DNA from: Arthrobotrys musiformis
Lineage: Eukaryota > Ascomycota > Orbiliomycetes > Orbiliales > Orbiliaceae
Direction of reading: 5' to 3'
Assembly: GCA_036971715.1 (NCBI GenBank)
Contig: JAVHJL010000010.1
Span: 1,178,001-1,242,000, forward strand
Length of the DNA: 64,000 bases
Both the position numbers and the translations under genes were made by a program. The notes below the pieces were generated by a model, which made no database searches, had not been told where the DNA came from, and saw nothing but the letters and a program-made list of their open reading frames with translations. Positions within the stretch are counted from its first letter, which is position 1. The number at the start of each line of letters is the position of its first letter. Below are positions 45,954 to 58,106 of this stretch, piece by piece.

Positions 45954-46444
45954 ACCCTGCACCATATTTTGGTGCAAGGACGTCTATTTTACCTGTTCGG
46001 TCAGGTTCTTTCGGAAGTTTTAAAATTTTAGGGGGCGGTGATATTTGCATAGCGGATTGGCGTTTGGATTTTCTCTTGTCGGCTTGTTCTGGAGGATTCG
46101 ATTGGGGGTTATTCTTACGTGTAATATATTATTCTGTCTGAGTACGATTACTATATGTGTATGGTGGTAAGAAGTGCCAAATCGACACTTGACTTGATTG
46201 TTTAGAAACGATTGAGGGGGAATAAAACAAAAAGAACCAAATGATAATGGATTAATATAATACGAAATTTCCTGAATTACATCTAGCATCACCCATCTAT
46301 CAGTATCTCTATAGATCTTTAACAAAAAAAACCGTATATCTCACAGAGACAATAGTATACCATTAATCCCTCCCCTCCAAAGCAACCTCCAGCGTGCTAC
46401 TGCAACCGCAGCAGCATTTAGTTCACGAGATCATTCAGCCCGCT
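45954..46444. other. Convergent 3' flanks of RTC1 and KAP120
   Basis: A 491-bp tail-to-tail spacer, A/T-rich, that should contain both 3' UTRs and polyadenylation signals. No gene seen. Confidence 0.6.
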
Positions 46445-49400
46445 TTAAAAAATCTTCAACTTCATAAAATCCGCCAAGACGTCTTTATCAACGTTATCGA
46501 TGCATTTGCTCTTAAACCCCTCCGCACCATGTTTATTCTGCGCCTGCAGTAAGTAATGCCGTATCCATTCCACAATATTAATGGTATGAACTGGATCCGT
46601 GGTCGTTAGTTCTTTTCGACGCTTTGATTCGGCGGAGGTGGGGTCTTGTGATTCGGGCGTTGCTCCGTAGACCAGAATGCTTTTTTTTTTATTGTCAGTA
46701 ACTATTGAGGTTCGGGTGGAGTAGGGGACGTACTCTTTGTTATCTTCAATGAGCTCTTGCACAACGTCTGTCCAGACGTTCATTAGATCCTGCATCTGGA
46801 CTAAGATCCACTCCTGATCCAGTTCTAGCAGCTTCGTCAACGCCAGGGCGTTTAGTTTTCTAGCTCGTGGGTTTCCGATGTTGCCGAACTATACCCTCAA
46901 TCGTCGGATTCAGTCCGATCCTTGTAGAGGTGGAGGAGGGAAGGACCTACATGCGAAAACCACTCCTCCATCAACCACTTCTCCACCTGTTTCTCATTCC
47001 CAAGTGTAGAAATATACCCCATCAAACCCTCAAACACCCCCAAACTCCCCATAATGACTCTACTCAACACCCCAAAGTACGCCGTGAGCACCTGCACATC
47101 TATCTCTGGATATTTCTTATTCGGTCCCGAAGTCTGATGTGCCTCCCAGGTCGTATACACCCCTTCAAAGATCTTCCTGGCCACACCACTGCTGACCATA
47201 GCTTGCCCTAAGGCTTTCATACCTTCCTCCCCTTGGACGGCTGAGGCGGTTCGGATTATCAGTTCCATGGCGTCGGTTATTACCTCCGCCGCATCGTGTT
47301 TGAGTCCCTTCCCTAACATGTTGCCGAAAATGTTGAATAACGTCAATGCGTAATTATTCAACATCTCCCGGGGCGCGAGGAGGATATATCCCTCTATAAC
47401 CTCCAGCACCCTTCTTGTTAAGGCAGTATCCAGTTCCAAACACGGTATCAACAGTGGTACCAGCTCTAACAATGGTCCAGCATTATCCGCCGGGGTAGCA
47501 GTAACAGCCGCATCCCACAACTCCAACGCGTCTTCCAATAAATATATCTGTAGCCCGTTTTCGGGCGAGACCGAGAAGCGGATCAGGTTTACTACCATCT
47601 CTTGGTATTTTAGCGATTCATCCTTCATCGCGCTTACGATTTTTGTAAGGATCGAGAGGATGGATTGCTTGAAGAGATGTTCTTCGCCTGTAGCTTCCCA
47701 GAGGGGTGGGAGGATGCTGATTACGCGGTGGGCATATGGAGCGACCTGCTTGCTATCAGTAACAACTTCATCAAAGGGATCGTGCGGGGAGGGGTACATT
47801 ATGCGACATCCTCTCCGCAATAAGCCCGATAACATCCACCAACGACATTTTCGTCGTCGTCTCCTCGACTTCATCGATCAACAGCATCAATTTATCAAAT
47901 ATATCATCCACAAACGGTAGGAAACTGCTGATATCGAACTGCCACTCATCAATCGAGGATTTCAACGATTTTGCCGCCGTAATCCTCACGCAGAGATCGT
48001 TCAATGGGTCTGATTTGTTGAGGAGATGCTGGGTGATCCTGTATATTGTCGACCGGTGTTGGACGTCGATATTAACGAAGACCCACTGGCCGATTAATAT
48101 TGGGATTCGGTGACGGAGGATACGGTAGTCTGGTTGGGTGACCTGGACCTCGTTTGCTAGAACATTTTGAAGGAAGATATTAAAGTCCAAGTGAGGTTCT
48201 AGTATGGCGGGGACCAAGCCAACGGCATTATAGACAGAGTCTTTGAGGAGCACGTCTTGGTTTTCCAAAGCTATATACGAGGCGTTAGTTAACTATCAAT
48301 GAAGGAAAGGTGAAAGTAAGGGACGTACTCGCGACATTGTTGAAAACGCCCACAATAGGTTGCGCGAGTTCCTTCTTGAAGTTGAGGGCAAAGTCGACGA
48401 ATAGTTTCTCTGCGCATGGTCGTATCATATACTCCCAAGACTCTGTCTGATCGTCCCAAGTAATTGCCCACGTCTCTGGATCCTCCTCCCAAGCCTCCAG
48501 ATCGTCCTGCCTGAGTATGAAATACTTTGTAACCAAAAGTTCCATAAACCTCGTGGCGAGCTCCAGAGTTAGGACTTGGTTCTTCATGAACGCCGTCGCC
48601 GCTATATTTTCCTCCTTTTCTTCTTTATGACGGTCTTTCAATCCCGACGATACAGTTTATCAAGTTAGCTAATCCCTGAACGTAGATATTGTAAATTCCA
48701 AACGTACCTAGACGAGGGAGAGGATTGTAGTGATGTATGTCTTACACTTAAACGTCTGCACGGGTTTAAACACCATTTGTATGCAATTCCTGTACAGTAA
48801 CATCCCCTGTAAAGCGATTTTCTCAAGGAAGGAAGACTTGTCGTCTTCCTTGTTTGCAGCGTTGGCGCCGCTGTTTTTCTTTCCGAGCCCTGCTCTGCTG
48901 CCGTTGGCAAGGGAGTCGCCGTAGTTATTTGCTACTTGCCAGTAGTTTTGGAGGATGGTGAGAACGTCGGGCATTAGTGCGAAAGCAGCGGGTTGGCCTT
49001 TAGATAAGTCGAGGTAGAGCTTTCCGAGGCCGACGATGTGCTTGAATATTAAAACCTTATTCACGTCTATGACCTCCGCATTTGCTGTTATCGAATGTCC
49101 GTCAGCCTGAGCTTCGTTTTCCATACTAAATTAGGATATTTTGCGCACTCATATTGATAAATGAAGTCCATTGTTCATTTGTTATCGTCCAGAACTGCTT
49201 AATCTCATCCGACCTATTCGCAAACTCAAACCCGCTAACCAGCAGCCGCCTCAGAACCTTCAAACACGACAGACTGATGTTTAACCGTTCGTTGACCCAT
49301 TCGTCAGGATGTGAGTTATTCTCCACGCCGTGTTTCCAATGTTCGACGTATTGAACGTATATACCTGCAATTACACGGAATAGCTCCGGTGATGCGGTTT

Positions 49401-50133
49401 GGAGGTTGCTTCGTATTCTGGGGATTCGGCCTGTGCATAGTTCCTTGACAACGTGTAGGAGGAGGCTGAGGGATCGTTGGAGGCGAAGGACCGAGGGTTG
49501 CTGATGTGGGAGGAGTTGGGATTGATCTGGTGGTGGAGCTGAGGTGCGGATTATGTCTAGCAGACGGGAGAAAATATCTGGCCTGTTCATTATGTTCATT
49601 AATTTCATATATATAGAAATAGTGCAACAACTGTAAGTGCATACCAGTCAAGTGGGTACTCATTCCTAGCGACCTTGCCCACAATGACGGCGTTCTGCAA
49701 AGCTAGCTGATTATCCGGCTCGTTGACGGAGTCCAGCAGTCTCGATCTGATCCTTGTCTTCTCGTCTTTGGTTATAGCACTATAATCCCACCACGATAGA
49801 ACCATCAGCCCTACTCCCATCCTAGTTTTTGTTTATAAAAACAGCATAACATGCCGTATAAAACAATTATCATGGGGGAAACAACTTCGTAGCAGCCTTC
49901 CTCCAAAATCGATCAACGCCATATTTCAGCGTGATGATGCTCATCCACCGTACATTCCTCTCGAGGGATTGATCTAGATAAGCATCCTGGAGTAGACTCC
50001 AGTATCCTTGCGTGGTTTCCCAGGAGTGGAGCTGTTGGCTAGCGAGTTTGAGGATGGATTGGTCGTTCGAAGCGGCAGCTTGCAGGACTTGCAGCAGGTT
50101 TTCGGGCGTCAATGGGATCGCTTGGGCTGCCAT
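46445..50133 (-). CDS. KAP120: Importin-11-type karyopherin Kap120
   Basis: A beta-karyopherin that carries cargo into the nucleus with Ran-GTP; yeast Kap120 imports ribosome-assembly factors. Nine exons, minus strand: 50133-49886, 49779-49645, 49582-49149, 49084-48746, 48634-48329, 48270-47798, 47745-46951, 46888-46734 and 46679-46445, giving 1039 residues, the usual size. The importin-beta N-terminal domain is at about 27-80 (YWSLLQDAYLDQSLERNVRW, GVDRFWRKA). Later family blocks include CLKVLRRLLVSGFE, FWTITNEQW, GKLYLDLSKGQPAAFALMP, YRHKEEKEE, LPPLWEATGEEHLFKQ, MEEWFSH, ALALTKLLE and DPVHTINIVEW. Intron 1 uses an unusual GTTGTT donor. Intron 3 (49148-49085) hides an ATG frame that looks like an exon start but is removed. 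Intron 8 is 54 nt and stop-free (see findings). It shares a promoter with RPC34. Confidence 0.94.
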
Positions 50134-50966
50134 TGCTAGCGAATTTGCGAGACTGTGGATTCTTTGGAGTGGTTATACTGATTTAGACGAGCTTTAAACG
50201 TGGCTAGCTTCGGTTGATCATGTACGGGCACATGTATATGAGGATCCCGTGTTTCTTGTCTATAGTTTTATCGTGGAGAGAGAGAGAGATTTTATGATTA
50301 GTCAGCAGGCCTATGAAGCTGGACACAATAGCGATGGTGGTTAATATGGTGATGAGAGTGATGAAGTTAGTGATAGTAATGGTGATGGCGAGTGATGGTG
50401 GAGCTATGAGAGCCGAGATGGGTTGAGAGGAGGTCAACGTTGATATCAAATTGGAGCTTGGAGATAGCAACAGAGTGCCTGTTCTGGTGTTGTGGGGTTG
50501 GTTACACACTTGTCTTCAATGTTCCACAAGAATTCAACGTCAGAGATGTTTTTATATGCTCTGGCTACTCTATAAACTCCTGATTTCTAGCATATACTAC
50601 AAGCAAATATATCCAGTTGTGGAGCACTTCGGAAACACCATGTTCTGGCAGAAAATCGGATCGCGGAAACTGTTTTGACGAAATGAGGGGCGTGTTTGAC
50701 ATATAACCACCAAAAGAGCCGCAGAAAAAAGGAAGCTAGTCGAATGCGGCTTAAAAAGTTTCGACTCTTCTTCTTCCTTCTCGACTCATCGCCAGAAAGA
50801 CATCTCGGACCTCATCGCCAACAACCACCGCCGTCCGCAGTACTGGACCCCCCGAGTAATATTAATATAATAACCGCCGTCGCATTCCTATACATCGCCG
50901 ATTGGCCTACCAAATATACCTTGAATCAAGATAAATAGAGAGAAAGAGGAGGGAGAAAGAGAAAGG
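50134..50966. promoter_or_regulatory. Divergent KAP120 / RPC34 promoter
   Basis: An 833-bp head-to-head spacer. It holds imperfect GTGATG-type repeats (50330-50402) and a short GA run (50275-50290). The two genes serve nuclear import and Pol III transcription, so co-regulation with growth is plausible but not shown. Confidence 0.5.
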
Positions 50967-51927
50967 ATGTCCGACCTCCAAGGGCTCGCGCGCAGAATCC
51001 ACGAAGCCTGCGGCTCCAACCTCCAAAAACTCTACACCCAAGAAGATCTCATACCCTTCGCCCCGAATGGAGACTCCGAAGATCTTCTCCTCGCAATCAA
51101 CGTGCTCCTTCAGCGCGGGTACATTAAGATCTTAAAACAGGGCGATGCCTTCGTTTACCAGTTTTTGAGCAAAGATACCGTCGACAGGTACCGTCCAATC
51201 CAACCTTACCTCGACATAAAGACGGTAGAAAACTGATATAAAATATAGGACACGGAATTTAACCCCCGATGAAGCACTAGTCTACCAGCACATCGAATCC
51301 TCCGCCCGCGAAGGAGTCTGGTCCAAAATCCTAAAAACCCGTACAAACCTCCACCCAACAGTCCTAACCCGTTGTTTGAAAACCCTCGAAAACCACCGTT
51401 ACATAAAATCGATCAAGTCTGTTAAATTCCCCACGCGGAAGATATACATGCTATGGGACCTCACGCCTACCATCGAAGTCACGGGAGGTCCATGGTTCAC
51501 CGACGCAGAACTTGATGCGGATTTCATCAATGCGCTGCTAGTAGCGATCGAGAGATTTGTTACCTCCAGAAGTTTTCCGAAGCAGAGGCCTGGAAGCACA
51601 TCAATCATACCATTCGAAGCAGGGTATACTGGCTACCCAACCCTCTCGGACATAACGCAATGGGTCAAAAACAGCAATCTTACAGAGGTCGAATTATCAG
51701 AGGCCGATATAAAAGCTTTACTGGAGGTACTAATCTACGATGGAAAGCTGGAGAGGGTGATCGGTGGTACGGCGTATAAAGCCGTCAGAAGGGTTGAAGG
51801 CGCCGTGAAGCAGGGTGTTACCGAAGCGCCATGCGGACGGTGTCCCGTGTTCGATCTGTGCAACGAGGATGGTCCGATTAATGCGGCTAATTGCGTGTAC
51901 TTTGAGAAATGGCTGGCGGAAATATAG
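50967..51927 (+). CDS. RPC34: RNA polymerase III subunit RPC34 (RPC6)
   Basis: A Pol III-specific subunit. With C82 and C31 it contacts TFIIIB and opens promoters of tRNA and 5S genes. Two exons, 50967-51187 and 51249-51927, phase 2, giving 299 residues. The intron is 61 nt with donor GTACCG and acceptor ATAG. The N-terminal winged-helix region (residues 1-75) is followed by a second one with NLTPDEALVYQHIES, GVWSKILKTRTNLH and RCLKTLE. The strongly conserved core is SVKFPTRKIYMLWDLTP then EVTGGPWFTDAELD. Near the C terminus C269, C272, C278 and C289 (CGRC, LC, NC) form the four-cysteine 4Fe-4S site known for this family. The start ATG follows a GA-rich leader. Nothing appears damaged. Confidence 0.97.
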
Positions 51928-53590
51928 ACCCATCCATCCGTTCCATCCATTCAAGATACACAAGTGAGAGAGGGGTATCATTTTCGGAAAAATCCACATG
52001 ATGTGGATAACTGCTCCCCCCGATTCTATTGGAAAAGCAACCAAAAAAAGTTCCCGTACCAAACAGGACCCACATAATCAACCTACTGGATTGGATAGAA
52101 AATCCAAAACATGAGGAAAAGGGCAAAAAATAATGACAGCGGAGAACATTACATGCATATAACGGCGTTTTTTTTCTTCTTTCTTCTTTTCTTTTCCACA
52201 GAACAGCACAGCACAGCAGGCACGAATATTCCTGATGGAATATCTTTTTCTTTTTTATTCATTTTGTGCAAGGTGGGATGAATCTTCTGACCTTTACACA
52301 GCTGTTTATTTAAACAGCCAATCGGCTGGATTGTACCATAGATAGAGAGACATATACTACTATCTTGCATGAAGCAAGAAGACACAAAACAGGAATTAAT
52401 TGTGATATATTCGAGCTCATCACATATACCTTACATACTTAAATATCCGTCCCGTTTGGCCGGGAATTAACTAGAATTATAATAGCGTGCATGCGTGCGA
52501 TTTCCCAGTTTTGAACGGTCTCCGTTTTAAATTACGTATTTCGATAGTAGGTACTTTAGCTATACACCAAGCAGCCTTGGTAGTTTGATAAAAGAGGTCT
52601 TTTCGGCCGTAACAGATGTTGGTTACGTTATTCCCGGCCGGACGTAGACTTACCCGAACCACCTCTCCACCCACAAAATTCACACAAAAAAAAAATGAAA
52701 AACAACTGGCGGATAAAAAGGACTACTCTCTTCTAGTCTAGCCCTTCCCGCGGAAGAGGGAAAAGGGTGGTCAGTGGTTTGGTAGTCGGGTTGGAGCTAG
52801 TATCGTTCAGTGCTAACTTCAGCTGGGTTCCAAATCCATAACAGTCGGTCGAGTCAAGCCGTAGCTAGCTAGTGGAGCTCGAAGCTACAAGGGTAGCTTT
52901 CCAGAGCTTGTCCCCAGTATCAACTATATCTCTCGTCCTTAATCATCCGCTTTTCTTTTTCCTGCCTGGAAGCGTTAGTATGCTATGGAAGTAAGGAGTT
53001 AATCCTGTGCATTACAGGAAGTACAGCTCTATCGCAGCTGGGCTTTTTTTTTTCTTTTCCTCGAATGTGTATGGGTGTAATGTCTAGACTGTAGTAATCC
53101 CGGCTGGCTGCCCTTGCTCCTGCAGCAGAATGCATATTCAAACATCGTACATCGACTTTTTCATCTCGACTGGAATGAATGCACTGGACTCCGTGAGAAC
53201 TAAACCGTCGACGAAAAGTTTAATATTTTTTTTTTTTTTGAGATGGGAGTTTTTTTCCGTGGTAGCGGGAGAGCACGGTTAGTATATAGCTGGCTAGATG
53301 GGAGCTAGAAGCTTGAGCTGTTGCTTTGTAACTCCTACTGTATAAGAGAGCGAGTGAGAGAGAAGAAGGAAGAGGGGAAAAAAGAAAAATGAACGCTTCG
53401 AGACGAGCGGATTAGATGCCAAGATCGGACCAGCAACTCAAAAAATACAACAATCTCTTCTTTTCCCAGACTTTTTTTTAATTATTACTAGTGCTTCTTT
53501 TGTTTTAAGAACGGTCTAGATTTTGTCTCTGGAATAGATATAAATACATCCACGAGATTATATATTTGCAGAGATATATGATAAAAGATA
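51928..53590. other. Intergenic: RPC34 3' flank to PTAR1-like promoter
   Basis: About 1.7 kb with T tracts (53047-53060, 53228-53240) and GA-rich sequence near 53345-53385. A 68-codon minus-strand frame at 52477-52683 begins at GTG and lacks motifs. No gene recognised. Confidence 0.5.
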
Positions 53591-54834
53591 ATGGCCTCCA
53601 GAAGCGAAGGTGACGAAGAAGTCTGCCGCGAAGTCTACGCCCGCATCTCCGGTTTCTTGCAGTCCTTCCGGCAGCAGACGATGTATGTTTCTCCCCGTAC
53701 CCCCTATCCCCTCTATACATATACAAGATATATATATACGTCTATCTATAAAAAGGATATAAACTAATATAAAAAAGACAAATCGAACTCCTCCCTTTCT
53801 ACCCCGTACCCCCTACCCACATCTTCACCGAAAACACCTCCCTCGGAATCCCCAAATCCAGCCTCTGGAAAGCCTTCCGCCACGCCCGTCCCCTCTTCTT
53901 CTCAACCCTCTCCTCCCTCTCCTCTTCCTCCTCAACCCAAACGACATCAACCTACCTAACCCTCCTAAACACCTCCGCCATCCTCCTCCTCCACGACAGC
54001 GAACATCTCACAGCCATCAACGCCAGAAAAAAGGTGTTGGTAACCCTCTTCCCCCCCGGCGCCCCATTCCCCATCGGAAACAGAGGACAAGAGCTACCGA
54101 TTTCCCCCGCCGCCGAATACTTCTTCTTAACATCACTACTATCATCGCCGTTGCACCGGCACACGAAGTCTCCGAATCTATGGGCGCATAGGAAGTGGTT
54201 AATCTCCTCCTACCCATCCTTAAAAACCCCGATCCCCCCACCGCCACCGGGCCAATCAAGACCTGGGACCGCGGATCCGACTATTCTGCAAAAGTCATTT
54301 AAACGGTGGACGCGTAAGGAGATTTCTACAATCCTACGAGCGGCGGAGGCACATCCTAAAAATTATTATGCGTGGACATACGCCAGATGGGTGGTGAAGG
54401 AGCAGGGTGTGGTGTTTAATCATGAGGATCTGGTGAGTTGGTGTATGAAGCATCCGGGGGATGTTAGTGCTTGGGAGTTCTTGGGGTGGTGTTGGTGTTC
54501 TGAGGCTGCTGTTACGGATGCGGGGTTACACCAGGTGCCTGCTGGGAGGAGGAGGGAGGATGTGAGGTATAATCAACTTTTTAGTGTTTTGAAGTATAGT
54601 CATAATACGGCCCCGGGGCACGAGGCGCTTTGGGGGTTTGTGAGGGCTGTGGTTGGGGGTGGGGTTTTTGGGGAGGAGTACAGACGGGAGATATTGGATT
54701 TGCTGAGGGGGTGGGATGGGGAGGTTAGTGTGAGGGCCGTGGAGGATGTGGTTAAGGAGAAAATGTTGCTTAGAGAGACTGTGAGACGGTTGGGAGGGGG
54801 CGGTGATAGTGAGATGGTGGATTTGCCTGGCTGA
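53591..54834 (+). CDS. Protein prenyltransferase alpha-subunit repeat protein (PTAR1/Ecm9-like)
   Basis: A 382-residue protein from two exons, 53591-53682 and 53778-54834, phase 2, with a CTAAT branch and AAAAG acceptor. It carries PPTA helical repeats with the Trp/Arg signature: NLWAHRKWLI (about 164), NYYAWTYARWVV (about 226), DVSAWEFLGWC (about 261) and a degenerate HEALWGFVRAVV (about 312). Farnesyl- and Rab-geranylgeranyl-transferase alpha subunits have more regular repeats. The widely spaced repeats and long N-terminal extension with its IELLPFYP block fit PTAR1. In animals PTAR1 pairs with the Rab-GGTase beta subunit to form GGTase III, which modifies the SNARE Ykt6; applying that here is inference. 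A frame starting within exon 2 (54034, GTG) is not the true start. It is convergent with the Kelch gene, 86 bp apart. Confidence 0.85.
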
Positions 54835-54920
54835 TTTGTCTGGTTTACGAGACATTTATTTTATGTACACGAACTTCCTACTATACTAGTACTAGTAATA
54901 GCATATAATACTACACAAGG

Positions 54921-57271
54921 TTATCGCCGTCGAGGCCCGCTGCTGCCGCCGGCGTCTTTGTCTGTCATAACCACGCTCTCCGTGACACCTAATTCTTCTA
55001 ATTTGCGTTCCTCCTCTCTGACTTCCTCTCTCACATCCCACCAACGCCTCTCAGCCATATCGAATGCTGCTGTTCGGATTTCTTTCACCGTTGTAGCCTC
55101 TGCCACGCTGACCGGTTTAAACCTCAGCTCCTCCACAATCTCTGCCTGGAATATCTCTGAAGTTCTGACGAAGTACTCTCTCAGTGTCTCGAATGGAAGT
55201 GGGAGGGGCAGTGTAGACTCGGGTTCTACGATTTCTGTGGTATTGTCGGTGAACGTCGGTGATGTAGGCGAGGTAGGTGATAGCGGTGTTTCTGCTTCTT
55301 TTTTCAGGGCTTTGGCTTTCCTTCCTTCCTCTTGTTTGCGTTTAATCTCCTCCGCCTTCGCTCTTTCTTCTTCGTCTCCCTCTTCATCATCTTCGTCGTC
55401 ATCCATCTCGCTGTCGTCTTCTTCATCGTCATCATCATCGTCAAGATCCATATCCTCCTCTCCACCGACCACGCTCTCCCGCTTGAATATCGTAATCACC
55501 CCGTCGAGTTTTTCAAGATTGACTTTATACATTTCGTCGAACGTGATTTCTACGTCTCCTTTCTCGAAGGTGCCGCCGTACATATACAGCCAATCGCCTT
55601 GTACCGCTAGTGCGACGTTAAACCGTGCTGCTGGTAGGGTGAGTGATGGCTCCGCCTTCGCTAATGGATTTTTTAATTCCTCTTCTTCCTCTTTTTCGAC
55701 CTCGATAGGGAGGGTTTCTGTCGCTATCCCAGCTTTCGTTTCCAGCAATGCCAAGTTCTTTAGAAGTTCGAGTTCATCTTGTTTCCCCCTATCCCTTCTG
55801 GACACCGCCGCCTCGTCTTTCTTAACCGGCTTTCTGCTTTTTCGCATTTTTATCTCCCAAAACCTATTCTGCGCAACAGCATAAACCCACATATCCTCAA
55901 AGAATTTACTCTCCAAAGCTTCCTCGGAATCTTCAACGTCGTAAACACCACCAAACATCACACCTCTGCCGCGGTGATGCGCCATTGTGATTCCAACACG
56001 GGTGGGGGGCATATTCCCCGGCTTCTTCCTCTTTTCCCATTTCGACAGTTTGGGGTCTGCGGGGTTGAGTCGCAGGAGATAGGAGTCGATATGGTAATGC
56101 GGCAGATCTTTAATTTTCTGTCCCAGATTCTTTTTCTTATGACTGGCGGCCTGTTGGGATGAAGAGGAGGCTTTGACGCGGCTGTAACCACCGAAGAGGA
56201 CGGCGCCGTGTTCGTGCGGTAGGAAGGAGAATGAAGATCGCGGGGGTGGGTAGGCGAGGTAGGAGGCCGGGATGGGGATTGTGCACCACGTATGGGTGTT
56301 TGTGTCGAAGATGTGGAGGTCGTTGAGGTATTTTGTGGTTATGGGCGAGGTTGCTTGGAAGCCGCCGAAGAGGAGGATGTAGTTTTTGTAGTATGTCATT
56401 CGATGGCCGGAGCGTCCTTCTCTCGTCAACATTTATTCGGAATATATACCAAGAAGCGGAATGAGGTAAATACCGGATGGAGCACCCTTGGCTTCGATTT
56501 TGGTCCATTCCCTGGAATTGCAGTCTAGTTTCCAAAAGTCGGCGTAGTGGTAGAAGATACCTTGCTTTGGAGAACTAAATTCGCCGCCGAAGAGCCAGAG
56601 TTCGGGTTTCTGCTGGCCGTTGGAGGTCATTGCGGCGCCGGAGCGGGGCATGGGCGAGTTGGGGGAGGTGTAGGAGCGCCATTCGTTTCGCTACTGCCCT
56701 CTCGTTAACCTCTCTTCCTTTGTACATATCTACTTATACATCTATGCATTTTTATATGCATAGATGTGTGTATATATAGATATAGATATATATATTATAT
56801 CATGTATGGTATTGGATAAAATATGTACCTCAGTATGGTAGACATAGAGATCGTTGAAGAACTTGGCCACCGGCGGGGTGCCGGTATAGATCTCGCCGCC
56901 GAAGAGGAAGAGCTCCTTTGCGTTCGTCGGGTGCGGCATGAGGAGGGAGTTTGCGCGGACAGGTGGAGGGGCGGCACACAGGGTCTCCGCGATGGCCATG
57001 TGCTGGGCTTGCTGTATCCAGATACAAAGATTAGCACCATCCCTCATTATATACTTAAGTATATATATTATGATATATATAGTTTGGATAGTGTATATAC
57101 CTTCTGCTTGTATTCCTCGAGGATGGCATCGATGTCCTGGTCGTCGGAGTCCGAGTCGTCACCGGGGCGTTTTTTGGCGACCTTCTTCTCCTTCTTGGCC
57201 GCCTTCTTTGAGGATTTGGCAGCCGTGCGGGCCTTCTTCTCGGCGGCCTTTGCCTTCTTGTCCTTCGCCAT
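54921..57271 (-). CDS. Kelch-repeat protein, KEL3/KLHDC4 type
   Basis: A six-bladed Kelch propeller protein of 688 residues. The family is conserved from yeast Kel3 to human KLHDC4 and its biochemical role is poorly known. Four exons, minus strand: 57271-57101, 57011-56829, 56690-56474 and 56416-54921; phases 0, 0, 1. The N terminus is a basic, lysine/alanine-rich helix (MAKDKKAKAAEKKAR) followed by an acidic DDSDSDD patch, both diagnostic. Kelch blades are ELFLFGGEIYTG, LWLFGGEFSS, GHRMTYYKNYILLFGGF, HGAVLFGGYSR and GVMFGGVYD. A strongly acidic Asp/Glu insert near residues 505-540 and SPTSPTSP-type sequence interrupt the C-terminal part. ATG 57271 is preferred over 57283 because family members begin MAKDKK. 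The third intron acceptor (AGAAG before the RSGHRM codons) is placed by homology and phase. Confidence 0.93.
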
Positions 57272-58106
57272 TGTCTCTATCAATATCTATCAACCGATAC
57301 CAGTGGTGTCTGATATGAGTATGTTCGAGACAAGTATGTTGGATTTGTGCAGTTGTGTCGTTGTGGGGTCGTACACACATCGTGCGACAAAACCTCCCCG
57401 GCCGGCCCGGGAGCTCAGCACGGGGGAACGGCCAGGTCTTGGCAGCGGGGACCGGACCGGAAATAACACTTTTGACAAAAATAAAATGAGCAAAGGAAAG
57501 CAAGCAGAAGTACTTGTTTTTTTATTTAAATTGGCGTCCCCGCTGACGTATTTCTCCATCGACCTTTTTTCGCTGCATAATCATCGCTACGTAACGTTGT
57601 TTATTTTATTTATAATAATATAAAAGTAGGTTTAAACCTGTAAACTAGGGTTTAGGTTTAGGTTAGAGGAGTGTATGATATAATATCTTGTATCGGGGAT
57701 TGTCGATTCCAGTGAGTAGCAGCATTCTTCAGTCCACATTTCTCCGTTCCCGGTCATCGATCCCTCCCTGCTTTATATATAGACATACCCTATTCTATAT
57801 GCATGAGAACAGGGCAGTTGTAGCATCATCGAAGCTGACGGGGAGGAGCAGGATTTACATATAAACCAGAGGCTGTCCGACGTCAGCCGTCCTTTCCAGT
57901 TAGATCATCGTCATCGATTCGTCGTCATACAAAACCTCATCTCAAAGTACATACTTCCACTCCACCTCCTCCCATCTTTAACTCTCCACCCCAGATAATA
58001 TATCTATCTCTACCTGCCGACAACTTGAAACCACCGATATCCTTTTGTTCGAAAGATACTGATTGACGGAATAGTGCTCGGCTCGTACGCCTCGTGGACC
58101 TCCAGC
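57272..58106. promoter_or_regulatory. Divergent KEL3-type / OSH promoter
   Basis: An 835-bp head-to-head spacer. It contains a telomere-like TTTAGG tract at 57647-57667, the palindrome GTTTAAAC at 57641 region, and a TATA-like ATATAAAC near 57858-57865 upstream of the OSH gene. Confidence 0.5.
57647..57667 (+). repeat. Interstitial telomere-like (telobox) repeat
   Basis: TAGGGTTTAGGTTTAGGTTAG in the shared promoter. The opposite strand carries AACCTAAACCCTA, close to the telobox AAACCCTA bound by Tbf1/Teb1-type Myb factors in fungi. Confidence 0.55.

Noticed and set aside
48708..49124. KAP120 segment appearing to start with its own ATG at 49124
   Set aside because: The first 40 bases are intron 3; splicing from 49149 to 49084 with a CTGAC branch restores the importin sequence, so it is an internal exon, not a separate gene.
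54958..55884. 308-codon serine-rich plus-strand frame opposite the Kelch gene
   Set aside because: It is the antisense of the acidic, Glu/Asp/Lys-rich part of the Kelch protein; such codons read as Ser/Leu runs on the other strand. No motifs.
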